Positions 1-8,537 of a stretch of 33,283 nucleotides of DNA are shown here, piece after piece. This stretch comes from Myxococcaceae bacterium. GTDB taxonomy: Bacteria > Myxococcota > Myxococcia > Myxococcales > Myxococcaceae. Made by a program: the position numbers and the translations under genes. How positions within the stretch are numbered: the first letter of the stretch is position 1; each line of letters opens with the position of its first letter. The DNA lies in NCBI GenBank assembly GCA_016926755.1, contig JAFGNZ010000047.1, forward strand, positions 1 to 33,283, read 5' to 3'. The notes beneath the pieces are model-generated. The model searched no databases and had not been told where the DNA came from. It saw only the letters and a list, made by a program, of their open reading frames with translations.

Positions 1-867
1 CGGCAGGCGGCGGAGATCGGCTACCGGCTCACCGGCTCCTCGGATCTGTACGCGCTCTCCGGGCGCGGGCCCACCGCCAGCGTGAACTTCGTCACCGCGC
101 ATGACGGCTTCACCCTGAGGGATCTCGTCACCTACAACGAGAAGCACAACGAGGCGAACCTGGAGGGCAACCGGGACGGCGCCAACGACAACCACTCGTG
201 GAACTGTGGGGTGGAGGGCGAGACGGAGGAGCCGGTCATCACCGCCCTGCGCGAGCAGCAGCAGCGCAACTTCCTCACCACGCTCTTCGTGTCCCAGGGC
301 GTGCCCCTGCTGGTGGCCGGAGACGAGCTGGGGCGCACGCAGCGGGGCAACAACAACGCCTACTGCCAGGACAACCCGCTGTCCTGGGTGGACTGGGAGC
401 TGAGCCAAAGCCAGCGCGCGCTGCTGGAGTTCACCGTGCGCCTGAGCCAGCTGCGGCGCCACCAGCCCGTGCTGCGCAAGCGCCGCTTCTTCCGCGGCGC
501 CCACATCTGGGACAGCGAGCTGAAGGATCTGGCGTGGTTCCGGCCGGACGGCCGGGAGATGCGCAAGGAGGACTGGGAGAAGCCCTATGTGCGCTCGCTG
601 GGCTTCCTGCTGGGCGGGGATGCCATCGCCACCCTGGACGAGCAGGGCCAACGGATCGTCGGGGACACGCTGCTGGTGTTGATGAACGCCCACCACGAGC
701 CCATCACCTTCTCGCTGCCGGCCATCGAGTGGGGCGCGGACTGGGAGCTGGTGGTGGACACCACCACCGCCGAGGACTCCTCCCACGCCCACACGCCCGC
801 GGGCGGCAAGGTGCGGGTGGCGGGGCGCTCCATGGTCGTCCTGCGCCGGCCCGCCACGGAGTTGTAG
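1..867 (+). CDS. glgX: Glycogen debranching enzyme GlgX, C-terminal part (5' end outside window)
   Basis: This is the C-terminal 288 residues of a GH13 isoamylase-type debranching enzyme, which hydrolyses alpha-1,6 branches of (phosphorylase-trimmed) glycogen in the cytoplasm. The open frame runs in from base 1 without a start. Family signatures visible are SVNFVTAHDGFTL (the conserved HD region carrying a substrate/transition-state His-Asp), then NHSWNCGVEG and a GVPLLVAGDELGRTQRGNNNAYCQDN block, which is diagnostic of GlgX/TreX rather than alpha-amylase. The last ~100 residues are the beta-sandwich C-terminal domain. It ends in TAG at 865-867, 35 bases before the terC start. Assignment to GlgX rather than archaeal-type TreX is by overall similarity and bacterial context. 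Confidence 0.93.
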   Translation, partial: RQAAEIGYRLTGSSDLYALSGRGPTASVNFVTAHDGFTLRDLVTYNEKHNEANLEGNRDGANDNHSWNCGVEGETEEPVITALREQQQRNFLTTLFVSQGVPLLVAGDELGRTQRGNNNAYCQDNPLSWVDWELSQSQRALLEFTVRLSQLRRHQPVLRKRRFFRGAHIWDSELKDLAWFRPDGREMRKEDWEKPYVRSLGFLLGGDAIATLDEQGQRIVGDTLLVLMNAHHEPITFSLPAIEWGADWELVVDTTTAEDSSHAHTPAGGKVRVAGRSMVVLRRPATEL

Positions 868-902
868 CGGCCGGGGCACGGACGGGGTAGGCAGGGGTAC
901 TG

Positions 903-1886
903 ATGAACACGCAAGTCGCGCTCTGGGTGGGCTTCAACGTCTTCGTGGCGGCCATGCTCGCCATCGATCTCGGCGTCTTCCACAAGAAGGATCACGCCGT
1001 CTCCCCCAAGGAGGCGGGCGCCTGGACGGGCGTGTGGGTCACCATCAGCCTGATCTTCTGCGCGGGCATCTGGTACTTCTCCGGGCGCGAGCCGGCGCTG
1101 CAGTGGCTCACCGCCTACGTCGTCGAGTACTCGCTCTCCGTCGACAACCTGTTCGTCTTCCTGATGGTGTTCGGCTACTTCCGGGTGGCGCTGGAGCACC
1201 AGCACCGGGTGCTCTTCTGGGGCATCATCGGCGCCTTCATCATGCGCGCGGTGCTCATCATCGCGGGCACCGCGCTGGTGAAGGAGTTCCACTGGCTCAT
1301 CTACCTGTTCGGCGCCTTCCTCGTCTTCACCGCGGTGAAGATGTTCTTCTCCAAGGAGGATGACGACGCGGATCCGGAGCAGAAGCTGGTGGTGCGCTTC
1401 TCGCGGCGGGTGCTGCCCGTGGCCAGCCAGGGGCAGGGCAGCCGCTTCTTCACCCGCGAGGATGGGCGGCTGAAGGTGACGCCGCTGTTCCTGGTGCTGC
1501 TGGTGGTGGAGGCCACGGATCTGCTCTTCGCGCTGGACTCCATCCCCGCCGTGCTGGGCATCAGCACGGACGCCTTCATCATCTACACCTCCAACGTGTG
1601 CGCCATCCTCGGGCTGCGCTCGCTGTTCTTCGTGGTGGCCAGCCTGATGGACAAGTTCCACTTCCTCAAGGTGGGCCTGTCCGGGATCCTCGGCTTCGTG
1701 GGGGTGAAGATGCTCATCACCTACTTCAACATCCACGTCCCCATCGCGATCTCGCTGTTGGTGATCGCCGGCATCCTGGCGGCCAGCATCGTCGCCTCGC
1801 TCATCTGGCCCAAGGCGCCGGAGGCGCTCGAGGGCCCCGCGGGGACGAAGCTCCCAGAGCAGGAGCACGAGCGCGCCGAGCGGTAG
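903..1886 (+). CDS. TerC/Alx-family integral membrane protein
   Basis: A 327-residue polytopic inner-membrane protein of the TerC family, close in length to E. coli Alx (about 320). Hydrophobic segments run through the whole length. The paired acidic family motifs are present: VEYSLSVDNLFVF near residue 77 and VEATDLLFALDSIPAV near residue 202, each placing Asp/Glu in the membrane. A charged cytoplasmic loop with many Asp/Glu/Lys (SKEDDDADPEQK) lies between the halves. Alx/TerC proteins are linked to manganese export and to tellurite or pH response; the exact substrate here is inference. An AGGGG-like ribosome site precedes ATG 903. The 35-base gap from glgX leaves no room for the yybP-ykoY manganese riboswitch found before many homologues. 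Confidence 0.9.
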   Translation: MNTQVALWVGFNVFVAAMLAIDLGVFHKKDHAVSPKEAGAWTGVWVTISLIFCAGIWYFSGREPALQWLTAYVVEYSLSVDNLFVFLMVFGYFRVALEHQHRVLFWGIIGAFIMRAVLIIAGTALVKEFHWLIYLFGAFLVFTAVKMFFSKEDDDADPEQKLVVRFSRRVLPVASQGQGSRFFTREDGRLKVTPLFLVLLVVEATDLLFALDSIPAVLGISTDAFIIYTSNVCAILGLRSLFFVVASLMDKFHFLKVGLSGILGFVGVKMLITYFNIHVPIAISLLVIAGILAASIVASLIWPKAPEALEGPAGTKLPEQEHERAER

Positions 1887-1937
1887 CCCCGGCGATTTCC
1901 TTGCAACCGGGGCGCAACCCGGCCAAAGGTGATGCGC

Positions 1938-2321
1938 ATGTCCACGACGATCACCGAGGGCATCGAGATCAAGGTGAAGCCCGCCTACTGGCCCGAGCGC
2001 AGCGCGCCGGAGTCGGGGCACTTCGCGTTCATGTACACGGTGGAGATCTCCAACCAGGGCACGCAGCCGGCGCAGCTGCGCAGCCGGCACTGGGTCATCA
2101 CGGACGCCAACGGGCGGGTGGAGGAGGTGCGGGGCGAGGGCGTGGTGGGCAAGCAGCCGCGGCTGGCCCCCGGGGAGCGCTTCGAGTACACGAGCTGGGC
2201 CATGCTGCGCACGCCCTTTGGCTCCATGCGCGGCAGCTACGCCATGGTGCGGCCCAACGGCCAGCAGTTCGAGGCGAAGATCGGCGAGTTCGCGCTCACC
2301 CAGCCGCACGCCCTGCACTGA
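1938..2321 (+). CDS. apaG: ApaG domain protein (Co2+/Mg2+ efflux-associated family)
   Basis: A 127-residue single-domain protein of the ApaG family, a fibronectin-III-like beta-sandwich. Characteristic blocks are VKPAYWPERS, FAFMYTVEISNQG, RHWVITDANGRVEEVRGEGVVGKQP, APGERFEYTSW and GSMRGSYAMV, which together cover the entire family fold; length matches E. coli ApaG (125). The biochemical role is not settled: mutants in enterics affect cobalt resistance and Mg2+ efflux. Three in-frame starts exist (GTG 1929, ATG 1932, ATG 1938); 1938 is chosen because AAAGG at 1925-1929 then sits about 8 bases upstream. The stop lies 4 bases before the hemH start, so the two are probably co-transcribed. Confidence 0.92.
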   Translation: MSTTITEGIEIKVKPAYWPERSAPESGHFAFMYTVEISNQGTQPAQLRSRHWVITDANGRVEEVRGEGVVGKQPRLAPGERFEYTSWAMLRTPFGSMRGSYAMVRPNGQQFEAKIGEFALTQPHALH

Positions 2322-2325
2322 GTCC

Positions 2326-3420
2326 ATGCCCACGCCGAAGAGAGGGGTGTTGCTGGTCAACCTGGGGACGCCGGACGCGCCCGAGGCCGGGCCGGTGCGC
2401 CGCTACCTGCGCGAGTTCCTGAGCGATCCGCGCGTGGTGGACATCCACCCCGTGGGGCGGTGGCTGCTGCTCAACCTGATCATCCTCCCCGTGCGGCCGG
2501 CCCGGAGCGCCGAGGCCTACCGGAAGGTGTGGATGAAGGAGGGCTCGCCGCTGCTCGTCCACAGCCGGGCGCTGGCCGCCGCCGTGGCCGAGCGCCTGAA
2601 GGGGGAGTACGAGGTGGAGCTGGCCATGCGCTACGGCAACCCCTCGCTGCCGGACGCGGTGAGGGCGCTCCAGGCGCGCGGGGTGCGCGAGTTCATCCTC
2701 CTCCCGCTCTACCCGCAGGAGGCCACCTCCTCCACCAGCTCCACCCTGGCGCGCGCCTACGAGGTGCTGAGCCAGGGGTGGGACGTGGCCTCGGTGCGCG
2801 TGGTGCCGGCCTTCCATGATCACCCGGGCTTCCTGGACGCGTTCACCGAGGTGGCCCGGCCCGTCATCGCCGAGGCGCGCGCCGACCACGTGCTGTTCAG
2901 CTACCACGGGCTGCCCGAGCGCCACCTGCGCAAGAGCGACGCCTCCGGTCAGCACTGCCTGGCCTCCGCGGGCTGCTGTGATGTGCTCACGGAGGTGAAC
3001 CGCCACTGCTACCGGGCGCAGTGCTTCGCCACCACGCGCGCGCTGGCCGAGCGCCTGGCGCTGCCGAGCGGTGGCTACACCGTGTCCTTCCAGTCGCGCC
3101 TGGGGCGCACGCCGTGGATCAGCCCGTACACGGATCTGGTGCTGCCGGAGCTGGCCGGGCGCGGGGTGAAGCGGCTGGCGGTGATGTGCCCGGCCTTCGT
3201 CGCTGACTGCCTGGAGACGCTGGAGGAGGTGGGGCTGCGGGCCCGGGAGCAGTTCCTCGCGTGCGGGGGCGAGTCGCTGACGCTCGTCCCCTCGCTCAAC
3301 TCCCACCCGGCCTGGGTGGACGCGGTGGTCCGCCTCGTGCGAGAGGCGGACTGCGCCGCGCCCCCCGCTACTTCTGCGCGGACTGCTCCAGCCACGCCGG
3401 CACCGCCTCCAGCGCGGTGA
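2326..3420 (+). CDS. hemH: Ferrochelatase, internal-cysteine ([2Fe-2S]-type) variant
   Basis: A 364-residue ferrochelatase that inserts Fe2+ into protoporphyrin IX, the last step of protohaem synthesis. Conserved blocks: GVLLVNLGTPDAPE at 7, WMKEGSPL at 69, LPLYPQ at 126, the active-site SYHGLPERH with His194, FQSRLGRTPW near 255, and MCPAFVADCLETLEE with the catalytic Glu near 297. Compared with E. coli HemH there is an extra segment after SYHG that carries Cys211, Cys217, Cys218, Cys228 and Cys233. An internal cluster-binding cysteine motif of this sort is known in a class of delta-proteobacterial ferrochelatases. The family core ends near residue 341; the last ~23 residues are Ala/Pro/Thr-rich and lie in the 53-base overlap with the convergent gene. 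Confidence 0.95.
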   Translation: MPTPKRGVLLVNLGTPDAPEAGPVRRYLREFLSDPRVVDIHPVGRWLLLNLIILPVRPARSAEAYRKVWMKEGSPLLVHSRALAAAVAERLKGEYEVELAMRYGNPSLPDAVRALQARGVREFILLPLYPQEATSSTSSTLARAYEVLSQGWDVASVRVVPAFHDHPGFLDAFTEVARPVIAEARADHVLFSYHGLPERHLRKSDASGQHCLASAGCCDVLTEVNRHCYRAQCFATTRALAERLALPSGGYTVSFQSRLGRTPWISPYTDLVLPELAGRGVKRLAVMCPAFVADCLETLEEVGLRAREQFLACGGESLTLVPSLNSHPAWVDAVVRLVREADCAAPPATSARTAPATPAPPPAR

Positions 3421-4327
3421 GCCGCAGCTTGAGCGTGCCCGCGGGCATCAGCGCCACGGCCTTGTCCGGGGAGGCCGGCTTGTAGCCCTCCGTCTTCGTC
3501 GTGAGCGTGCCCGTCCAGGAGCGCCAGCGGCCCGCCTTCACCAGGAACTCGCCGCGCCCGGTGAACGTCACCGCGGCGGTGAACTCGCCGGCGTTCTTGG
3601 CCTCTGCCGGCTTCTCCTCGGCCTTGCCCTTGCCCTTCTTGCCCTTGCCCTTGGCGGGCGGCGCGCCGTGGTCATGGTCCTCCTCGTCCGAGGCGCGCAT
3701 GGCCGGCGCGAGGATGCCGCCGACGCTCTCATGGAGATCGTACTCGAGGGTGGCCACCTGATCGTCGCCGTCGGGAGCGAGCGCGGCGAGCTTCACGGTG
3801 TTGCGCCGGTCCGCCTTCTTCTGGGCGAAGCTGGGCCCCAGCGGCTCGGTGTCCACCAGATCGGCGCCCAGGGCCCAGGTGTCCCCCACGCCCACGGCGT
3901 TCTTCGGCAGCTCCAGCAGCAGCGTGGCGAGGTTCCTGTCCACGTTGCCGAGGCCGTCCAGGATGAAGCCCCGCTCGCTGAAGGTGCCCTGATCCTGGGC
4001 GGAGGCGCGGCCCTCCGCGGCGAGGCGCAGGATGTAGTCCCCCGCCTCGGGGCGCTGGAGGACGTAGACGGTCTTCAGATCACTCAGCCCGGCGCCCTCT
4101 TGCGAGCCACTCAGCCGCAAGGCCATGGGGGCGCCCTCGGCGAGCTTCCAGCGCAGCACCACCTTGCTGGGATCCGCGGGGGGCTCCGCCTGTTTGCCAG
4201 CGCCACCCTTGGCGGGCTCCACGTAGCCGGCGGGGCGGGGAATGGGCTCGAGCTTGCCGGGCGGCTCGTCCTTGCACGCGGACAGGGAACCCAGCACGAG
4301 GAGGACACAGAGGAGACTTCGCTTCAC
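3368..4327 (-). CDS. Hypothetical secreted lipoprotein
   Basis: A 319-residue lipoprotein of unknown function. The N-terminus has a type II signal peptide: MKRSLLCVLLVLG then the lipobox LSAC with Cys18 as lipidation site. A Pro/Lys/Ala linker follows, then a beta-rich body starting VVLRWKLAEGAPMALRL; near residues 220-245 there is a low-complexity KGKGKKGKGK stretch followed by EEKPAEAKN. The body reads like a secreted beta-protein that could bind a ligand or envelope component, but I recognise no catalytic motif. Start is GTG 4327, with AAGGAG 9 bases upstream. It lies 55 bases downstream of the sua5 gene on the same strand and its 3' end overlaps hemH by 53 bases in antiparallel orientation. 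Confidence 0.82.
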   Translation of the reverse strand: MKRSLLCVLLVLGSLSACKDEPPGKLEPIPRPAGYVEPAKGGAGKQAEPPADPSKVVLRWKLAEGAPMALRLSGSQEGAGLSDLKTVYVLQRPEAGDYILRLAAEGRASAQDQGTFSERGFILDGLGNVDRNLATLLLELPKNAVGVGDTWALGADLVDTEPLGPSFAQKKADRRNTVKLAALAPDGDDQVATLEYDLHESVGGILAPAMRASDEEDHDHGAPPAKGKGKKGKGKAEEKPAEAKNAGEFTAAVTFTGRGEFLVKAGRWRSWTGTLTTKTEGYKPASPDKAVALMPAGTLKLRLTALEAVPAWLEQSAQK

Positions 4328-4382
4328 GGCAACACGCTCCTTGGAGGAAGCATCTCCGGGATATCGGAGTGCGCGCGGCGCT

Positions 4383-5354
4383 TCAAGCCTCGGGGGGCCT
4401 GGGGGCCGCGGCGCGGGAGAGCCTATCCCTCACGGCCAGTCCAAGTCCCTCCGCGGGTGGCAGGCAGGCGACGAGCACGTCCAGGCCCGCCTGATCGGCC
4501 TCGCGCAGGCGCAGGTAGAGGAAGCGGGCCACCCCGGCGGCGTCCTCGGGGATGTCGAAGCGCGGCAGCCCGCTCGGCAGGGCGAGGCTCGCCGGGCCCA
4601 GCACCCCCACCTGGAGCCCCTGCGCCCGCAGCGCCTCGGCGCGCGAGGCCGCCTCGGCGCGCTCTACCAGCACCACCCCCGCGCGCGGGGCGTAGTGGGA
4701 GGCCAGCGAGCCGGACACCCTCACGTTTGACGCGGTGCGTATCGGCACGGGGTGGCCGAGCACGCGCTCCAGCTCCTCGGCCGCCAGGCCCCCGGGGCGG
4801 AGGATGGCGGGCGGGCCGGCGCTGAGGTCCACGATGGTGGACTCCACGCCCACCGTGCAGGGCCCCCCGTCGAGGATGAGGTCCACCTCGGCGCCGAGAT
4901 CCTGGCGGACATGCTCCGCGGTGGTGGGGCTGACGCGGCCGAAGCGGTTGGCGCTGGGCGCCGCCAGGCCACCCCCCAGGGCGCGCAGGACGGCGAGGGC
5001 CACGGGGTGGGAGGGCACGCGCAGGGCGACGGTGTCCTGGCCTCCGGTGACGGCGTCCGTGGCGCGGGGGGTGCGCGGCAGCACCAGGGTGAGCGGGCCG
5101 GGCCAGAAGGCGGCGGCCAGGCGCCGGGCCTCCTCGGGGATGTGGCGGGCCCATTCGGGCAGGGCCTCCGCGCCGGCCAGGTGGACGATCAGCGGGTGGG
5201 TGGCGGGTCGGCCCTTGATGGCGAAGACGCGGCGCACGGCCAGCTCGTCCTCGGCGTTGGCGGCCAGCCCATACACCGTCTCCGTGGGCAGGGCGATTAC
5301 CCCGCCGCGTCGAAGGATTTCCACTGCGCGTTCGAGGAGCTCCGGAGTAAGCAT
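4383..5354 (-). CDS. Sua5-type L-threonylcarbamoyladenylate synthase
   Basis: A 323-residue two-domain protein that forms threonylcarbamoyl-AMP from threonine, bicarbonate and ATP for the tRNA t6A37 modification. The N-terminal YrdC domain (about 1-200) shows GGVIALPTETVYGLAANA, the KGRPATHPLIVHL nucleotide-binding block, FWPGPLTLVL, VALRVPSHP, and APSANRFGRVSPTTAEHV. The extra C-terminal ~110 residues (beginning SGSLASHYAPRAGVVLV) are the Sua5 domain, so this is the long Sua5/YwlC form rather than the short TsaC. ATG 5354 begins MLTPELLERAVEILRRGG, right at the domain start; the longer open frame upstream is antisense to the next gene. It is divergent from the TIGR01777 gene with 33 bases between the two starts. 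Confidence 0.94.
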   Translation of the reverse strand: MLTPELLERAVEILRRGGVIALPTETVYGLAANAEDELAVRRVFAIKGRPATHPLIVHLAGAEALPEWARHIPEEARRLAAAFWPGPLTLVLPRTPRATDAVTGGQDTVALRVPSHPVALAVLRALGGGLAAPSANRFGRVSPTTAEHVRQDLGAEVDLILDGGPCTVGVESTIVDLSAGPPAILRPGGLAAEELERVLGHPVPIRTASNVRVSGSLASHYAPRAGVVLVERAEAASRAEALRAQGLQVGVLGPASLALPSGLPRFDIPEDAAGVARFLYLRLREADQAGLDVLVACLPPAEGLGLAVRDRLSRAAAPRPPEA

Positions 5355-5387
5355 GTGCGGCCTGCACTGTCGCGGCCTGGAGGGGTG

Positions 5388-6818
5388 ATGGGCAAGTCGT
5401 TGATGTTCAACGCTCGCAGCCGGATGCCCGTGCCAGCCGCGGAGCTGTTCGCCTGGCACACCCGCCAGGGGGCCTTCGAGCGCCTGATGCCCCCCTGGGA
5501 GACGGTGGAGGTGGTGGAGCGCAGCGGCGACGGCATCCGCGAGGGGGCCCGGGTGGTGGTGCGGATGCGCGTGGGCCCCGTGATGCGGCGGTGGGAGGCG
5601 CGGCACACGAAGTACATCGAGGGCTCGCTCTTCCAGGACGAGCAGGTGTCCGGCCCCTTCGCGCGCTGGGTCCACACCCACCGGATGTGGCCCGAGCCCC
5701 CCTCCGCCTCGGTGCTGGAGGATGAGGTGGTGTACGCGCCGCCCCTGGGCGCGGCGGGGCGAGCGCTGGGCGGCGGGGTGGTCCGCGACCGGCTGGAGCG
5801 GATGTTCGCGTACCGGCACGCGGTGACGCGCGAGGATCTCCGGCGGCACGCGGCCTTCGCGGGGCAGGGGCCGCTCACGGTGGCGGTGAGCGGGGCCACC
5901 GGCCTGCTGGGCAGCGCGCTGGTGCCCTTCCTCACCACGGGCGGCCACCCGGTGCGGCGGCTGGTGCGGCGGGGCGGGGACGCCTCGCGCGGGGACGTGG
6001 CCTGGAACCCGGGCAAGGGGGAGATCGACGCGGCGGCGCTGGAGGGGGTGGACGCGGTGGTGCACCTGGCGGGGGCGAACGTGGCCCAGCGCTGGACGCC
6101 CGAGGCCAAGGAGGCCATTCGCGGCAGCCGCACCCGGGGCACGCGGCTGCTGTGCGAAACGCTCGCCCGCCTCGAGCGCAAGCCGCGGGTGCTGGTGAGC
6201 GCCTCGGCCGTGGGCTTCTACGGGGACCGGGGGGATGAGGTGGTGACGGAGGTGAGCGCCCCGGGCGAGGGCTTCCTCGCCGGCGTGTGCCGGGACTGGG
6301 AGGCCTCCACGGCGCCCGCGGAGGAGGCGGGCATCCGCGTGGTGCGCCTTCGCATCGGCGTCGTGATGGATGCCCGGGGCGGCGCGCTGGCGAAGCTGGT
6401 GCCCGCCTTCCTCATGGGCGCCGGCGGGCGTGTGGGCAGCGGGCGCCAGTGGATGAGCTGGATCTCACTGGAGGACGTGCTGGGCCTCATCCACTTCGCC
6501 CTCTTCACGCCGGAGCTGCGCGGGCCGGTGAACGCGGTGGCCCCTCAGGCGGTGCGCCAGGAGGAGCTCGCCCGGACGCTGGGGCGGGTGCTCTCCAGGC
6601 CCGCGGTGTTCCCCCTGCCGGGGGCGGTGGTGCGCACGCTCTTCGGAGAGATGGGGCAGGAGGCCCTGCTGGCGGGGGCCCACGTCCGCCCCGAGGCCGC
6701 CGAGCGCCACGGCTTCTCCTTCCTCTACCCGCGGCTGGAGGCCGCCCTGCGTTTCACGCTCGGTCGCACCTCCGAGGGCCCCCGGTTTTCCCACGCGGCC
6801 GTGGCCGAACCGCCTTGA
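5388..6818 (+). CDS. TIGR01777-family NAD-dependent epimerase with N-terminal SRPBCC domain
   Basis: A 476-residue fusion. Residues 1-150 form an SRPBCC (START-like) lipid/ligand-binding domain: FNARSRMPVPAAELFAWH at the start, then VRMRVGP, RWEARHTKYIEGS and FQDEQVSGPFARWVHTH. From about residue 165 a Rossmann-fold extended SDR follows, with the NAD(P) motif SGATGLLGSALVPFL, then GVDAVVHLAGANVA, the family-specific SASAVGFYGDRGDE and RIGVVMDARGGALAKLVPAF. The end (from NAVAPQAVRQ) is the DUF1731 tail of the family (YfcH-like). Substrate is unknown. ATG 5388 is preceded by GGAGG about 4 bases upstream. Its stop codon overlaps the likely -35 box of the ABC operon. Confidence 0.93.
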   Translation: MGKSLMFNARSRMPVPAAELFAWHTRQGAFERLMPPWETVEVVERSGDGIREGARVVVRMRVGPVMRRWEARHTKYIEGSLFQDEQVSGPFARWVHTHRMWPEPPSASVLEDEVVYAPPLGAAGRALGGGVVRDRLERMFAYRHAVTREDLRRHAAFAGQGPLTVAVSGATGLLGSALVPFLTTGGHPVRRLVRRGGDASRGDVAWNPGKGEIDAAALEGVDAVVHLAGANVAQRWTPEAKEAIRGSRTRGTRLLCETLARLERKPRVLVSASAVGFYGDRGDEVVTEVSAPGEGFLAGVCRDWEASTAPAEEAGIRVVRLRIGVVMDARGGALAKLVPAFLMGAGGRVGSGRQWMSWISLEDVLGLIHFALFTPELRGPVNAVAPQAVRQEELARTLGRVLSRPAVFPLPGAVVRTLFGEMGQEALLAGAHVRPEAAERHGFSFLYPRLEAALRFTLGRTSEGPRFSHAAVAEPP

Positions 6819-6863
6819 CAAACGCTCTTGCTGCGCGAATTAAGACCCGCTTTTTCGCGGGGT
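6815..6863 (+). promoter_or_regulatory. Promoter and leader hairpin of the ABC exporter operon
   Basis: A perfect -35 hexamer TTGACA lies at 6815-6820 across the stop codon of the upstream gene. A weak -10-like AT patch (AATTAA, 6838-6843) follows at 17 bases. Just downstream, CCCGC (6846-6850) and GCGGG (6857-6861) form a 5-bp hairpin with loop TTTTTC before the ribosome site. The -35 is seen directly; function is inference. Confidence 0.5.
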
Positions 6864-6876
6864 AACGAGGCTCCGG

Positions 6877-7814
<938 letters not shown>

Positions 7815-7818
<4 letters not shown>

Positions 7819-8537
7819 AGGCGCTGTTGATCGCGCGCCGCGAGCTGGCGGGCTACCTGCGCACGCTCAGCGGCTACATCATCATCGCGGCGATCCTCGC
7901 GTTGAACGGGCTGTTCTTCAACGCGTTCGCGCTCGGCAAGGCCGCCGAGCGCTCCGCCACGGTGCTGTCCAACTTCTTCTACTACTCGAGCGGCTTCACC
8001 ATCGTCGCCTCGGTGTTCATCTCCATGCGGCTGCTGGCCGAGGAGCGGCAGGCGGGCACGCTGTCGCTCCTGTACTCCTCGCCGCTCAAGGATCGCGACA
8101 TCATCCTGGGCAAGTACCTTGCGGGGCTGGCCTTCCTGGCGGTGTACCTGGTGTGCACCCTCTACATGCCGCTGCTGATCATGGTGAACGGGAAGGTGTC
8201 CGCCGGGCACATCTTCGCCGGGTACCTGGGGCTGCTCTTGCTGGGCAGCGCCTCGCTGGCGGTGGGGACGTTCGGCTCGGCGCTGGCGCGCAACCAGGTG
8301 ATGGCCGCCATCCTCACCGCGGTGATGCTGGTGGCGCTCATCCTGAGCTGGCTGGTGGCGCGCATCGCCGAGCAGCCGCTCGCCAACGTGTTCAGCGCGC
8401 TGTCCCTGTGGAACCAGCACTTCCCGCCGTTCCAGGCCGGCCTCGTGCACGTGCGAGACGTGGCCTACTACCTCTTGCTCACCTACGTGGCGCTCTTCGC
8501 GGCCACGCGGGTGCTGGAAGCGCGGAGGTGGCGATGA
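7815..8537 (+). CDS. ABC-2 type permease (GldF-like)
   Basis: A 240-residue integral membrane subunit with six predicted hydrophobic segments, in the ABC-2 superfamily. It opens MKALLIARRELAGYLRTLSGYIIIAAILALNGLFFNAFAL, the usual arrangement of an amphipathic start followed by the first membrane helix. The conserved RLLAEERQAGTLSLLYSSPL block (near residue 73) matches the RxxxEEKxxGTxELLxTxPx coupling helix of ABC-2 permeases that contacts the ATPase. GTG 7815 overlaps the stop of the ATPase gene (GTGA) and its own stop overlaps the next start (ATGA), which argues for fixed stoichiometry within one complex. Confidence 0.92.

Noticed and set aside
903-1890. yybP-ykoY manganese riboswitch expected before terC/alx
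   Set aside because: Only 35 bases separate glgX from terC, too short for the aptamer, and no matching sequence is present.
585-2360. Long minus-strand frames over glgX, terC and apaG, and similar frames elsewhere
   Set aside because: Compositionally biased shadows of well-identified plus-strand genes.
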